In this document: positions 24,441-33,499 of the stretch, in pieces
Numbering within the stretch: the first letter of the stretch is position 1
Layout: each line of letters starts with the position of its first letter
From: Pseudomonadota bacterium
Lineage (GTDB): Bacteria; Pseudomonadota; Alphaproteobacteria; Sphingomonadales; Sphingomonadaceae
NCBI GenBank assembly: GCA_023391375.1
Contig: JAEWBB010000024.1
Coordinates: 62,001 to 126,000, forward strand
Direction of reading: 5' to 3'
DNA length: 64,000 bases
Made by a program: the position numbers and the translations under genes
The notes under the pieces: model-generated
Databases searched by the model: none
The model's input: the letters and a program-made list of their open reading frames with translations, nothing else
What the model was told of the DNA's origin: nothing

Positions 24441-24622
24441 GCCAGAAGGTCCTTTCTTTCATCCTGTTGCCCACGCCGTTCCCGGCGGCGGGCTCTGATT
24501 AAGCGGTGCAAACGACGGCCGAAGCCGCCTCCCGCGCGAAGGTTCTCGAAAGCGATGCTGTCGTGAACGTGGGCGCCCCTAGCCTAAAGCGGCGCATATG
24601 GGAAGGGGCGGATCGGAACGAA

Positions 24623-24724
24623 TCAGAGCGGCAGGTGGATTCCCCCGGCGGCGATCATAGCCTGCAGGCCGAAAAAGCCCAGCACCATGGCCCAGTCGCC
24701 CAGCGTGTCGGCAATTTCGCGCAT
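24623..24724 (-). CDS. possible 33-residue membrane miniprotein
   Basis: A short frame starts at ATG 24722-24724 with GGGAGCG seven bases upstream. It encodes MREIADTLGDWAMVLGFF followed by GLQAMIAAGGIHLPL. The central part is hydrophobic enough for one membrane span. It is too short for ordinary gene prediction and I know no family for it. It lies alone in the 459-base gap between rplK and the GT2 gene, and might instead be chance. Confidence 0.35.
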   Translation of the reverse strand: MREIADTLGDWAMVLGFFGLQAMIAAGGIHLPL

Positions 24725-24899
24725 AATTTCGCTCCCGGTCCGATGACCATGAGCGCGCACATTCTTCCGTCATGCCGAACATTTCGGAAATAAAGGTGGT
24801 TGACGCGTCGTTAACCTTAGGCAATCGGGCCGGACCGATCGTTTACCCGTTGTTAAATGCTACTGGGTAATCAGATCTTGTAGCTCGGTGTAACTTCCT

Positions 24900-26351
24900 A
24901 TGAATGATGACGATTTCGACGTCGTGGAGCGGTCCGTGGGCCGCTTCGACGGACGTTTCGCAGACGAAGGACAACTGCCCGCGGGCAGCCATCGGCCGCC
25001 GTTCCTGCGGCCGAAGGCGCCGCCGCGCCGCCGCTTCTACCTGCCCGTCCCGCTCAAATTCACCATCGCCATCGTCCTGGCGACGGCCTGGCTGCTGTTC
25101 TCGATCATCGTCTCGCAGCCTTGGCTGGAGGACCTCGGGAACCTGACCACACCGCTGTTCGCGCTGATCTGCCTGACATTCATCGCGTACGCACCGGGCT
25201 TCATGAATGCCTTCCTGATCGTGTCGCTGCTGCTCGATCGGCGGCCGCGCCGGCAGACCCTCGACCATTATCCCGGGCTCACCATCCTCGTCGCCGCCTA
25301 CCAGGAAGAGCGGACGATCATCCATACGCTGGCCAGCCTGGCGAAAGAGAAATACCCCGGCGCGGTCGAGGTGTTGGTGCTCAACGATGGCTCGACCGAT
25401 GGCACCGCCGAGGCTGCCGAGCGCGGCCGCGCCGGCCTCCACTACCGGCCGAACATGACGGTCAAGATCCTCAACTTCGCCGAGAACCGCGGCAAGGCGG
25501 CGGTCCTCAACGATGGCCTCGCGCGCGCCAGCCACGACCTCATCGTCACGGTCGACGCCGACACTCGCCTGCGCGCCGACAGCCTGACCAAGATCGTCGA
25601 GCGTCTGGTCAACGATCCCGAGGACACAGTCGCGGTGGCCGGCGCCATCCTGGTCGGCAACTCGCGTGACACGATGATGGCCGGCCTCCAGGAATGGGAC
25701 TATTTCCACGGCATCGCCGCGGTGAAGCGCATGCAGTCGATGTACCACGGCACGCTCGTCGCGCAGGGCGCCTTCTCGATCTACAAGAAGGCGCCACTGG
25801 TCGAGGTCGGCGGCTGGCCGGCCTGCGTCGGCGAGGACATCGTCATGACCTGGGCGCTGCTCGAAAAGGGCTGGCGCACCGGCTATGCCGAGGATGCGGT
25901 CGCGTTTACAAGCGCGCCGACCAGCTACCGCCAGTTCGCCCACCAGCGCCGCCGCTGGGCGCGCGGACTGATCGAGGCGTTCGCCCGCCATGAATCGCTG
26001 CTATTCAAACCGCGCCTGACCACCATGTTCATATGGTGGAACCTCCTGTTCCTGCCGATGGACCTGATCTTCACGCTGGTGTTCATTCCCGGCGTGGTGG
26101 CGGCCCTGATGGGCTATTACTGGATCGCCGGGCCGATGACGCTCCTCACGCTGCCGCTGGCGGGGCTGTGGAATCTCGTCATCTTCCGCATCCAGCAGCG
26201 CATGTTCCGCGGCCAGGGCCTCAAGGTCCGCCGCAACTGGAAGGCGCTGGTCGTCTACATCCTGGGCTATGCCGTGCTGATGCAGCCGGTGTCGCTGTGG
26301 GGCTATCTGTCCGAACTCGTCGGGCGCCAGAAGAAATGGGGTACCAAATGA
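24900..26351 (+). CDS. family 2 glycosyltransferase, processive polysaccharide synthase type
   Basis: The 483-residue membrane enzyme resembles PgaC/IcaA and cellulose/hyaluronan-type synthases. Two membrane spans (about 53-75 and 84-112) precede the catalytic domain. VLNDGSTDGT is at 160-169, the metal-binding DADT at 219-222, GED at 311-313 and the acceptor-loop QRRRW at 349-353. Three or four spans follow at the C-terminus. Such enzymes polymerise a beta-linked sugar and extrude it. The basic, proline-rich N-terminus could interact with a regulator; no PilZ domain is present. Its stop overlaps the start of the barrel-protein gene. Confidence 0.88.
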   Translation: MNDDDFDVVERSVGRFDGRFADEGQLPAGSHRPPFLRPKAPPRRRFYLPVPLKFTIAIVLATAWLLFSIIVSQPWLEDLGNLTTPLFALICLTFIAYAPGFMNAFLIVSLLLDRRPRRQTLDHYPGLTILVAAYQEERTIIHTLASLAKEKYPGAVEVLVLNDGSTDGTAEAAERGRAGLHYRPNMTVKILNFAENRGKAAVLNDGLARASHDLIVTVDADTRLRADSLTKIVERLVNDPEDTVAVAGAILVGNSRDTMMAGLQEWDYFHGIAAVKRMQSMYHGTLVAQGAFSIYKKAPLVEVGGWPACVGEDIVMTWALLEKGWRTGYAEDAVAFTSAPTSYRQFAHQRRRWARGLIEAFARHESLLFKPRLTTMFIWWNLLFLPMDLIFTLVFIPGVVAALMGYYWIAGPMTLLTLPLAGLWNLVIFRIQQRMFRGQGLKVRRNWKALVVYILGYAVLMQPVSLWGYLSELVGRQKKWGTK

Positions 26352-27262
26352 CCGCCAGGACCGTCCTTGCCGGCCTCGCCGGCCTAGCCATCGCCGCGCC
26401 CGCGGCGGCGCAGGACGAAGCGCCGCGTCACTCGATCGGCACTGACATCAGCTACTCGAGCAATGCCGACGACACCGAGGTCGTCCGCCTCGGGCTCAAT
26501 GCCGACGTGCGTTACCGCAGCGAGGAGGATTATCTCGGCCTTCGCCTGGAGCGGAACATCTACCGCCCGTCGGGCCTCGATCGTCGCCACGACAGCCGCG
26601 TCTACCTGCGACTCGCCCGTCCGATCGGCGACTGGAAGGCCAGCAGCACGATCGGCACCGACGGGCATAATGTGTACGGCAGCGCCTCGCTCCACGACGA
26701 CAGCCCTTGGCGGAAAGAGGTGTTCGTCGAGCGCGACAAGGTCGAAACGCCGATCGGCGTGTCACGGCCGATCACCTACACCTTTGCGGGTGCGGCACTC
26801 GACCTGCCGCTGGCGAAGAGTACGCAGGCGACCGTGCTCGGCGGCGTCCAGACTTTTACCGGCGACAACGTCCGGACCCACCTGCGCGCCAACTTCATCC
26901 AGGTGGTGCAGCCGGACTGGGGTCTTAGCCTGCAGCTCCGCACCCGCTATTTCCACAACAGCGTGCCGCGCGAGTACGACTATTTCTCGCCCCGCTGGTA
27001 CGCCGAGGTGCTGCCGATGGTGCAGGTCCGCCGCTTCGTCGGTGGCTGGCGCGCGCTGGCGGCAGCCGGCTTCGGCGCGCAGCGCGACAACGCCTCCGAC
27101 TGGCGCCAGTCGCGCTACCTCAACCTGCGCCTGACCAGCCCGCAGGACCGGATGGGTTGGGCGCTGAACACCGACCTGACTTATTCCAATCTGCCGGTCA
27201 CCAATTTCAGCGACCGTTATAGCTACTTCCGCGTGACCGCCGGCCTCGCCCGCCATTTTTGA
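26348..27262 (+). CDS. outer-membrane beta-barrel protein coupled to the GT2 synthase
   Basis: The 304-residue protein has a signal peptide ending AAPAAAQ (residue 22). It is followed by alternating hydrophobic/polar strands rich in aromatic residues, and ends in the outer-membrane signature LARHF with a terminal phenylalanine. No enzyme motif is visible. The ATGA overlap with the synthase stop (26348-26351) indicates co-translation. I infer a role as an export pore or anchor for the polymer, analogous to the PgaA barrel but without its repeat region. No deacetylase partner lies nearby. Confidence 0.75.
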   Translation: MTARTVLAGLAGLAIAAPAAAQDEAPRHSIGTDISYSSNADDTEVVRLGLNADVRYRSEEDYLGLRLERNIYRPSGLDRRHDSRVYLRLARPIGDWKASSTIGTDGHNVYGSASLHDDSPWRKEVFVERDKVETPIGVSRPITYTFAGAALDLPLAKSTQATVLGGVQTFTGDNVRTHLRANFIQVVQPDWGLSLQLRTRYFHNSVPREYDYFSPRWYAEVLPMVQVRRFVGGWRALAAAGFGAQRDNASDWRQSRYLNLRLTSPQDRMGWALNTDLTYSNLPVTNFSDRYSYFRVTAGLARHF

Positions 27263-27311
27263 GCGCGCATTTCGGGATGAAGCAGGCGCGCGCTTGCGCT
27301 AGCGCTCGCCC

Positions 27312-27995
27312 ATGACGACCGATCTTCTCGAACGGCCCATCTGGCACGCCCTGAACGGGCGGCAGTTCGCGCTTGGCGTGGGCGAGGGGCGCGCGCGGCG
27401 ATACCGGGAAGATGTGTCGCCCTTCGTCGCCTGTGCCGATGACAGCGTCGAGGCCCTGGCGGACGTCGCCCCGCTGTTGCCCGAAAAAGGCTGGCTCCTG
27501 TTCCTCCAGGCCGGGACGCCGCCGCTTCCTCCCGGCTGCCGCGAGGTCGAGCGCGGCGTCGGCGTGCAGATGGTGGCGCGCGGCTTCCGGCCGGTCGAGC
27601 GCGCACCGGCCATCGCGCCGCTGTCGGAAGAAGACTGGCCCGAGATGCTGGCGCTTGCGACGCTGACCAAGCCCGGCCCATTCCGCGCGCGGACGCCGAT
27701 GTTCGGTCCGTTCTGGGGCGTGAAGGATCCGTCCGGCCGGCTGCTCGCGATGGCTGGCGAACGATTGAAGGTCGAGGGGATGAGCGAGGTCAGCGGGGTC
27801 TGCACCCATCCCGATGCACGGGGAAGGGGCCTGGCCGGCCTGCTGTCGGCGCATGTGGCGAGCGAAATCGTCCGCCGCGGCGAAACGCCGTTCCTCCACG
27901 CCTACGCCGACAACGCAGGCGCGATCAGACTGTACGAAAAGCTGGGCTTCGTCCTCAGCCGCGAAGTCGGCGCGCTGGTCGTGGCGCGCCCCTGA
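27312..27995 (+). CDS. GNAT-family N-acetyltransferase
   Basis: The 227-residue protein has a weakly conserved N-terminal half. The C-terminal acetyltransferase fold shows the acetyl-CoA motif SGVCTHPDARGRGLAGLLSAHVASEI (about 158-183) and HAYADNAGAIRLYEKLGFVLSREV near the end. The FR47-like subgroup fits best. The substrate is unknown. It is followed by the protease gene on the same strand and preceded by the barrel gene, with about 50 bases on either side, so no coupling is evident. Confidence 0.88.
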   Translation: MTTDLLERPIWHALNGRQFALGVGEGRARRYREDVSPFVACADDSVEALADVAPLLPEKGWLLFLQAGTPPLPPGCREVERGVGVQMVARGFRPVERAPAIAPLSEEDWPEMLALATLTKPGPFRARTPMFGPFWGVKDPSGRLLAMAGERLKVEGMSEVSGVCTHPDARGRGLAGLLSAHVASEIVRRGETPFLHAYADNAGAIRLYEKLGFVLSREVGALVVARP

Positions 27996-28037
27996 CCGTT
28001 CTGGCCAGAGTCAGGCTGGCACGTGCATAAAGCGGGC

Positions 28038-29216
28038 ATGGTGCGTTTCCTCAGCCTGCTCTTGGCGTTCCTCTGCGCCGCGCCCGCACTGGCGGCCACG
28101 CCGCTTGACGAGGACGCCGCGCTCTATGCGGCACATTATGGGGTAAGTGCGCGCGATGCGGCTAGCCGTCTCGCCGCGCTGGAGCAAAGCCACCCGGCGA
28201 CCGATGCCATCGCCGGGCGCTACGCCGCACGGCTGGCGGGGATCGCGGTGGTGCACCAGCCCGCGCTCGGCATCCGGGTGCTGCTGACCGGCCCTGGTGA
28301 AGTCCCCCCGGAACGGTTCGTGGCCCGCGACGGGCGTGTCGTTCCAATCACCTTCGTCAGCGGTGCCGCGTCGACCCGCGCCGAGCTCGTGTTGGCGATG
28401 CGCAGCCATGCCGAGGCGCTCAACCGTCTCGTCCGCCATGGCCGTGGGATGGGGGTCGACCAGCGCTCGGGCCAGGTGCTGCTCTACCTGGCCGACGCGC
28501 CCGACGATCCTGCGGAACGCGCGGCGGTGGCGGCGAAGGCCAGCGCCGCGCTCGGCGCGCCTGTCCGCGTGTCGCCGACCGACACGCGGGTGTTCGATTT
28601 CTCGGTTTCCGGCGGCGGCAGGGTGATCGGTGAAACCGACGGCAAGCGCTTCGCCTGCACCACCGGTTTCCTCGTCACCGACGGCAAGCAGACCGCGGTG
28701 ACTACCGCCGCCCATTGCCCGGACGAGCTGACCTGGTTCGGGGATGACGGCGCACGCGTTCCGCTTCCCTACATCAGCCAGTGGGGCGCGCGGGCCTACG
28801 ACGTCCAGCTCAACCGGCTCGACGCCCCCGCCGCGGCCACCTTTTACGCAAATCGCAAGGCGGGTGAGTTGCGGCCGGTCACCAGCTGGCGCAACCGCAC
28901 CTCGGTCCGCGCCGGCGACTGGCTGTGCCATTGGGGAGAGAAGTCGGGCTATGCCTGCGCCGAGGTCGAGCTGACCGACTATGCCCCGCCCGGCGCACTA
29001 TGCGCGGGCCCGTGCGAGCCGCTCTTCGCGACGCTGGCGGGACCGGACTGCGGGGCAGGGGACAGCGGCGGGCCGATCTTCATCGGCACCACCGCGGTCG
29101 GGATCATCAAGGGCGGGTCGAAGGCGCGCGACGGGGTCGCTTGCAACTTCAGCTATTTTCAGTCGGTCGACTACCTGCCGCCGGGCTGGCGGCTCAAGCT
29201 CGCGGACCGCCGATAG
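28038..29216 (+). CDS. secreted chymotrypsin-like (S1) serine protease
   Basis: The 392-residue protein has a signal peptide ending ALAA (residue 20). A pro-region (about 25-190) resembles those of alpha-lytic protease relatives. The catalytic triad is H226 in TAAHC, D255 in AYDVQ and S343 in GDSGGP. Several cysteine pairs should form disulfides outside the cytoplasm. A GTG at 28023 would add five residues, but the ATG gives the better signal peptide. It converges with nusG, with three bases between the two stops. Confidence 0.9.
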   Translation: MVRFLSLLLAFLCAAPALAATPLDEDAALYAAHYGVSARDAASRLAALEQSHPATDAIAGRYAARLAGIAVVHQPALGIRVLLTGPGEVPPERFVARDGRVVPITFVSGAASTRAELVLAMRSHAEALNRLVRHGRGMGVDQRSGQVLLYLADAPDDPAERAAVAAKASAALGAPVRVSPTDTRVFDFSVSGGGRVIGETDGKRFACTTGFLVTDGKQTAVTTAAHCPDELTWFGDDGARVPLPYISQWGARAYDVQLNRLDAPAAATFYANRKAGELRPVTSWRNRTSVRAGDWLCHWGEKSGYACAEVELTDYAPPGALCAGPCEPLFATLAGPDCGAGDSGGPIFIGTTAVGIIKGGSKARDGVACNFSYFQSVDYLPPGWRLKLADRR

Positions 29217-29219
29217 GGC

Positions 29220-29759
29220 TTACTTGACCCGCTCGACCTGTTCGAACTCGAGTTCGACCGGCGTCGCGCGACCGAAGATCGAGACGCTGACCTTGACCCG
29301 GCCACGGTCGAAATCGAGCTCCTCGACCACGCCGTTGAAGCTCGCGAACGGGCCGTCGAGCACCTTGACCGCATCGCCGATCTCGTAATCGACCTTGATC
29401 TTCGTCTTGGGCGCGGCCGCAGCGGCCTCGTCCTTGGTGTCGAGCATGCGGTTGGCCTGCGCGTCGGGAATCGCCTGCGGCTTGCCGTTCGGGCCGAGGA
29501 AACCGGTCACCTTCGGCGTGTTCTTGACGAGGTGGTAGACGTCGTCGTTCATCGCCAGCTTGGCCAGCACATAGCCCGGCATGAACTTGCGCTCGGCCTG
29601 GACCTTCTTGCCGCGCTTGATCTCGGTCACGGTCTCGGTCGGGACTTCGACCGCCTCGACCAGCGCCTCGAGGCCAAGTCGCTTGGCTTCGCTCATGATC
29701 GATTCGCGAACCTTGTTCTCGAAGCCCGAGTAAGCGTGAATGATGTACCAGCGGGACAT
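29220..29759 (-). CDS. nusG: transcription termination/antitermination protein NusG
   Basis: The 179-residue protein starts MSRWYIIHAYSGFENKV. It has the NGN core with MPGYVLAKLAMNDDVYHLVKNTPKVTGFLG and a C-terminal KOW domain IGDAVKVLDGPFASFNGVVEE. It ends with ATPVELEFEQVERVK. NusG couples RNA polymerase to Rho and to ribosomes. It follows secE by 18 bases. A lineage-typical insertion rich in alanine (DEAAAAAPKTK) links the two domains. Confidence 0.99.
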   Translation of the reverse strand: MSRWYIIHAYSGFENKVRESIMSEAKRLGLEALVEAVEVPTETVTEIKRGKKVQAERKFMPGYVLAKLAMNDDVYHLVKNTPKVTGFLGPNGKPQAIPDAQANRMLDTKDEAAAAAPKTKIKVDYEIGDAVKVLDGPFASFNGVVEELDFDRGRVKVSVSIFGRATPVELEFEQVERVK

Positions 29760-29777
29760 GGGCGTAAAACCTTCGTG

Positions 29778-29987
29778 TTAGCCGAGCAGGCTGAGCAGGA
29801 ACTTGACGATCGCGCTGAACGCGGCGTCGACACCGAAGAAGAAGATCGACAGCATCGACGTCAGGATCAGCACCATCACGGCGGTGGTGATCGTCTCGCG
29901 GCGGGTCGGCCAGACGATCTTGCGCGCTTCGGCGCGCACCTGGTTCATGAATTCGCCGGGGGAAGTCTTGGCCACGTTGCTCGTCAC
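29778..29987 (-). CDS. secE: preprotein translocase subunit SecE
   Basis: This 69-residue single-span form contains the conserved amphipathic helix FMNQVRAEARKIVWPTRRETI, then a membrane span from about residue 36 to 67. The short form is usual outside enterobacteria. It starts with GTG, preceded by GAAGAGA. It sits in the inner membrane with SecY. It lies between tRNA-Trp and nusG as in most proteobacteria. Confidence 0.96.
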   Translation of the reverse strand: MTSNVAKTSPGEFMNQVRAEARKIVWPTRRETITTAVMVLILTSMLSIFFFGVDAAFSAIVKFLLSLLG

Positions 29988-30019
29988 TCTCTTCAGGCAC
30001 CGAACGGGTAGGTCTCATC

Positions 30020-30045
30020 TTCCCTTCCCGTGGGCCGGGAGGGAA
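30020..30045. repeat. hairpin upstream of secE
   Basis: TTCCCTTCCCG pairs with CGGGAGGGAA with a single bulge. It lies between tRNA-Trp and secE and resembles the hairpin between rpoB and rpoC. It may be a processing site or a repetitive palindrome. Confidence 0.5.
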
Positions 30046-30116
30046 GGAAAGTCCTTTCCGATGTCGGATGGGATGGCCGCCAATTAACCCCCGAAGGGGC
30101 CGATTTCAAGGGCGGC

Positions 30117-30192
30117 TGGCAGGGGCAGAGGGACTCGAACCCACGACCCTCGGTTTTGGAGACCGATGCTCTACCAACTGAGCTATACCCCT
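30117..30192 (-). tRNA. trnW: tRNA-Trp (CCA anticodon)
   Basis: On the minus strand the cloverleaf starts AGGGGTATAGCTCAG. The anticodon stem TCGGT/ACCGA holds the loop CTCCAAA with anticodon CCA. The T-arm is GTGGGTTCGAGTCCC. The acceptor stem AGGGGTA pairs with TGCCCCT with one G-T pair, the discriminator is G, and the 3' CCA is encoded (30117-30119). Its place just before secE-nusG is the usual one. Confidence 0.97.
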
Positions 30193-30204
30193 AGGCCGCC
30201 GCCG

Positions 30205-30233
30205 CGATTAGCCGCGACCCCTGACAAGCGCAA
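30205..30233 (-). promoter_or_regulatory. candidate promoter of tRNA-Trp-secE-nusG
   Basis: TTGCGC (30228-30233) and TAATCG (30205-30210) are 17 bases apart on the minus strand and end 13 bases before the tRNA. An AT-rich stretch (30257-30293) further upstream could serve this promoter or that of the RTX gene on the plus strand. Confidence 0.4.
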
Positions 30234-30423
30234 CCCGTCAACGACACAGGGTGCGTCCCTTGATTTAAGTTAATAAAAAGTTAATATCCGCGGCGACACT
30301 CGAGTCGGCGTGCACCACCGTGCGCGCCGATTGCTTGTCCGGGCGTCCCATCGGAACGGCAATCGACGAACCGCTCTCGGGCGCCAGCGCAGGCAGTGGG
30401 CGACCGCGCGCGAGGAACGGGAC

Positions 30424-31587
30424 ATGGGCTTTTTCGGCAAGCAGCTGTCGCAATATTACAGCGTCAACAATGTCGTGGTGACAAGCGGGGAGTTCGGCCC
30501 CGCTACCTACCTTGTCGACAATGCGGTCGAATGGTCGAATGCCGCGCTTCGCATCGACCTCACCGACACGCAGATCCGGGTCACCTTCCTCGACACCGGA
30601 GTTTTCCATTTCACCCATGGCGGCCCGACCTTCGAGGACGCGGACGGCACGCTGGAGCGGATCGTCGGGGTCACGATCGACCCGTCGACCATCATGCCGG
30701 GCCTCGACGAGTCCCGGGTGCATTTCGACGGCGATCGTGTGTGGATCGACTGGGGCAACCTGTCACTCGACCCGCACTATGCCATCGTCCTCAACGTCGC
30801 CTTCGCCCCGCCGCCGCCGATCGTCGACCATCTGGAATTCACGCCGGACAACGACGGCACGCTCACCAGTCCGGTCGATTTCAACTACCTCGCCGACAAT
30901 GCCTACAAGCCGACCGGCGCAATCTACAATGCGTCGGGCGGCGACGACGTCGTCATCCTCCCGGGGCTGGCGACAGTCGATGCCGGCAATCCGTGGAGCT
31001 ATGCGCGGAAGTTCGATGCCGGCGCCGGCAACGACATCGTCCAGGGCGCGAACGGCAACGACAATGTCCATGGGTCAGGCGGCAACGATTGGCTGTGGGG
31101 GCGCGCCGGCAACGACGACCTCGAGGGCGGGACAGGAAACGACGTCCTCAACGGTGGGCTTGGCGCCGACATCATGAACGGCGGCTCGGGCGCCGACGTC
31201 TTCATGTTCCTCAAAACTGAGCTCGGGACCACGCGCTCCGGCACGCACGACAAGATCGGCGACTTCCACCCAGGGATCGACAAGCTCGACCTGTCAGAAC
31301 TTTTTTCCGATGCGCCGACGTTCGGCGGCATCCACAAGGGCGCGCTGTCGAACACGACGTCGGACGCCTACGCTATCGGGTTCGTCTACGAGAATGGCCG
31401 GACCTGGGTCGAGGGCGACGTCAACGGCGACGGGCGCGCCGACTTCACCATCGAACTGGCCAACCGCCAGTCGCTCAGCGCGGGCGACGTCATCGTCAAC
31501 CATCCCCAATGGGACGCGTTCATGGGCAGCGCGGCGCCGTTCACCTTCGAACAGGCGCACCACGACGCGATCCTGCCGATCGCCTGA
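30424..31587 (+). CDS. RTX calcium-binding repeat protein
   Basis: The 387-residue protein starts MGFFGKQLSQYYSVN and has no signal peptide, as expected for type I secretion. The N-terminal half is a beta-rich domain I cannot name. From about residue 197 to 263 run five to six nonapeptide repeats (GAGNDIVQG, GSGGNDWLW, GGTGNDVLN, GGLGADIMN, GGSGADVFM) that bind Ca2+. The end resembles the serralysin-type C-terminus (KIGDFHPGIDKLDLS, NRQSLSAGDVIV). No type I exporter lies nearby. The longer upstream frame lacks a suitable start. Confidence 0.85.
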   Translation: MGFFGKQLSQYYSVNNVVVTSGEFGPATYLVDNAVEWSNAALRIDLTDTQIRVTFLDTGVFHFTHGGPTFEDADGTLERIVGVTIDPSTIMPGLDESRVHFDGDRVWIDWGNLSLDPHYAIVLNVAFAPPPPIVDHLEFTPDNDGTLTSPVDFNYLADNAYKPTGAIYNASGGDDVVILPGLATVDAGNPWSYARKFDAGAGNDIVQGANGNDNVHGSGGNDWLWGRAGNDDLEGGTGNDVLNGGLGADIMNGGSGADVFMFLKTELGTTRSGTHDKIGDFHPGIDKLDLSELFSDAPTFGGIHKGALSNTTSDAYAIGFVYENGRTWVEGDVNGDGRADFTIELANRQSLSAGDVIVNHPQWDAFMGSAAPFTFEQAHHDAILPIA

Positions 31588-31599
31588 CGCGCAAGCCGT

Positions 31600-33366
31600 T
31601 CAGGCGGCGACGTCGAACGGGACGATTTCACCCGACAGGTAGAGGTTTCGGGCCTTCGACCGCGCCAGCTTGCCCGACGAGGTGCGAGGCAGGGTGCGCG
31701 GCGGGACGAGCTCGACGATCGGCGACAGGCCGGTGATGGCCTTGACCCGCTCCTTGATGTCGTCCTTCAGGCGGCTGCGCTCGTCGGCGTCGCTGACCCG
31801 GCAATGGACCAGCACGGCGGGCGTTTCCTCGCCCGACGGACCAGTGATAGCGAAGGCGGCGATATCACCCGACTTGAAGCCCGGCAGCTGCTCGACCGCC
31901 CACTCGATGTCCTGCGGCCAGTGGTTCTTGCCGTTGATGATGATCATGTCCTTGGCGCGGCCGACGATGTAGATGTAGCCGCCGGACAGATAGCCCATGT
32001 CGCCGGTGTCCAGCCAACCGTTGACCATGCAGGCGTCGGTCGATTCCTGGTCACGGTAATAACCGACCATCACGCTGGTGCCTCGGACCCAGACCTTGCC
32101 GATCGAGCGGTCGGCGAGGATGTCTCCGTCGGCGCCCCGGATTTCGATCTCCATGCCTTTGACCGGCTTGCCGCAGTTGACGATCGCGCGGTAGCGCCGG
32201 GGCCGCTCCTGCGCGTCGGTGCCAACGCCGCTCAATTCGCTTTCCTCGACCAGTTCGAGGCGGATGCCTTCGCCCGGTGGCATCAGCGACACCGCCAGCG
32301 TCGCTTCGGCCAGGCCGTAGCTCGGGCAGAAGGCGCTGGCTTCGAAACCGGCCTCGGCGAAGCTGTCGACAAAGGCTTGCATGACGTCCGGGCGGATCAT
32401 GTCGGCGCCGTTGCCGGCGACCCGCCAGCGCGACAGGTCGAACCGGTCGCTGGCCTTGGTCTGGCTCGACATGCGGCGCGAGCAGATGTCGTAACCGAAA
32501 GTCGGCGAATAGGAGAGGCTGGTCCCCGGGTTGCGGCTGATGAGGTCGAGCCACGCGAGCGGGCGACGGGCGAAATCCTCGGTCTTCAAATAGTCGACCG
32601 ACAGCTGGATCGCCATCGGCGACAGCATGCAGCCGACCAGGCCCATGTCATGGTACCAGGGTAGCCAGCTGATGCAGCGGTCGCTGTCCTGCACCTCGAG
32701 GCCGAAACCGTGGGCATGAAGGTTGTCGAGCAGGGCGCGATGGGTAACCGCGACGCCGTGCGGGAAGCGGGTCGAGCCCGAGCTGTACTGGAGGTAGCCG
32801 ATTTCGTCGGTGCCGACCGACGGCAGGTCGGCCTCGCTGGCGTCGAGTTCACCCAACGTGTCCCAGGCACGGGCCGGGATCGACAGGCGCTCGGCCGCGA
32901 CCTCGCAATATTCGGCCAGCTCGGGCGGGTAGAGGAACAGTTGCGGGTCGCAGCTCTTCAGCATCACCACCAGCTGGTCGACATAGGCCTCGCGCCCACC
33001 GAAGCTGGTCGGCAACGGCAGCGGCACCGGCCACAGCGCGGCATAGACGGCTCCGAAGAAGCAGGCGGCGAATTCGGCGCCGGTCTCGGCCACCATGGCA
33101 ACACGGTCGCCCTTGGCGAGGCCGCTGTTGGCAAAGCGGTAGGCGTTGGCCGTCGCGTCGGCCTTCAGCTCGGAATAGGGGTAAGCGCGAAGGAGCGTGC
33201 CGCGCGCGTCGTGGAAGTTGAAGCCGCGCTGGCCCGTCGCGGCATAGTCGAGCGCTTCGCCCAGCGTCGCGAAATCCGCCACGCGGCGGGGCAGGGTGTC
33301 GGTCGTCGGGGTGTAGCCTTCCGGCGCAAGCGTCGAAGGGGCGTCGGTGGTCCGGCGGTCAAGCAC
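31600..33366 (-). CDS. fatty acyl-AMP ligase (FAAL) / acyl-CoA synthetase-like
   Basis: This 588-residue adenylate-forming enzyme has the ATP motif YLQYSSGSTRFPHGVAVTH near 190-208. It also has the FAAL-like ISWLPWYHDMGLVGCMLSPM, SYGLAEATLAVSL, and WLDTGDMGYLSGGYIYIVGRAKDMIIINGKN in pieces to the C-terminal hinge. FAALs activate fatty acids as acyl-AMP and load acyl carrier proteins; the motif set fits FAAL better than CoA ligases. The start is a GTG at 33366. No carrier protein or polyketide synthase lies nearby, so the acceptor is unknown. Confidence 0.88.
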   Translation of the reverse strand: MLDRRTTDAPSTLAPEGYTPTTDTLPRRVADFATLGEALDYAATGQRGFNFHDARGTLLRAYPYSELKADATANAYRFANSGLAKGDRVAMVAETGAEFAACFFGAVYAALWPVPLPLPTSFGGREAYVDQLVVMLKSCDPQLFLYPPELAEYCEVAAERLSIPARAWDTLGELDASEADLPSVGTDEIGYLQYSSGSTRFPHGVAVTHRALLDNLHAHGFGLEVQDSDRCISWLPWYHDMGLVGCMLSPMAIQLSVDYLKTEDFARRPLAWLDLISRNPGTSLSYSPTFGYDICSRRMSSQTKASDRFDLSRWRVAGNGADMIRPDVMQAFVDSFAEAGFEASAFCPSYGLAEATLAVSLMPPGEGIRLELVEESELSGVGTDAQERPRRYRAIVNCGKPVKGMEIEIRGADGDILADRSIGKVWVRGTSVMVGYYRDQESTDACMVNGWLDTGDMGYLSGGYIYIVGRAKDMIIINGKNHWPQDIEWAVEQLPGFKSGDIAAFAITGPSGEETPAVLVHCRVSDADERSRLKDDIKERVKAITGLSPIVELVPPRTLPRTSSGKLARSKARNLYLSGEIVPFDVAA

Positions 33367-33499
33367 TCGCGAAACTTTCTCGATCGTTGTTCCAAGGGCG
33401 GGCCGAAATTGACCCTACGGAAAGGACGGCGGGCATACAGGCCCGAGACGCGCGTCTCCCCGCTGGCCTGATGCTGTCCGACTGTGGCACAAACAAGGC

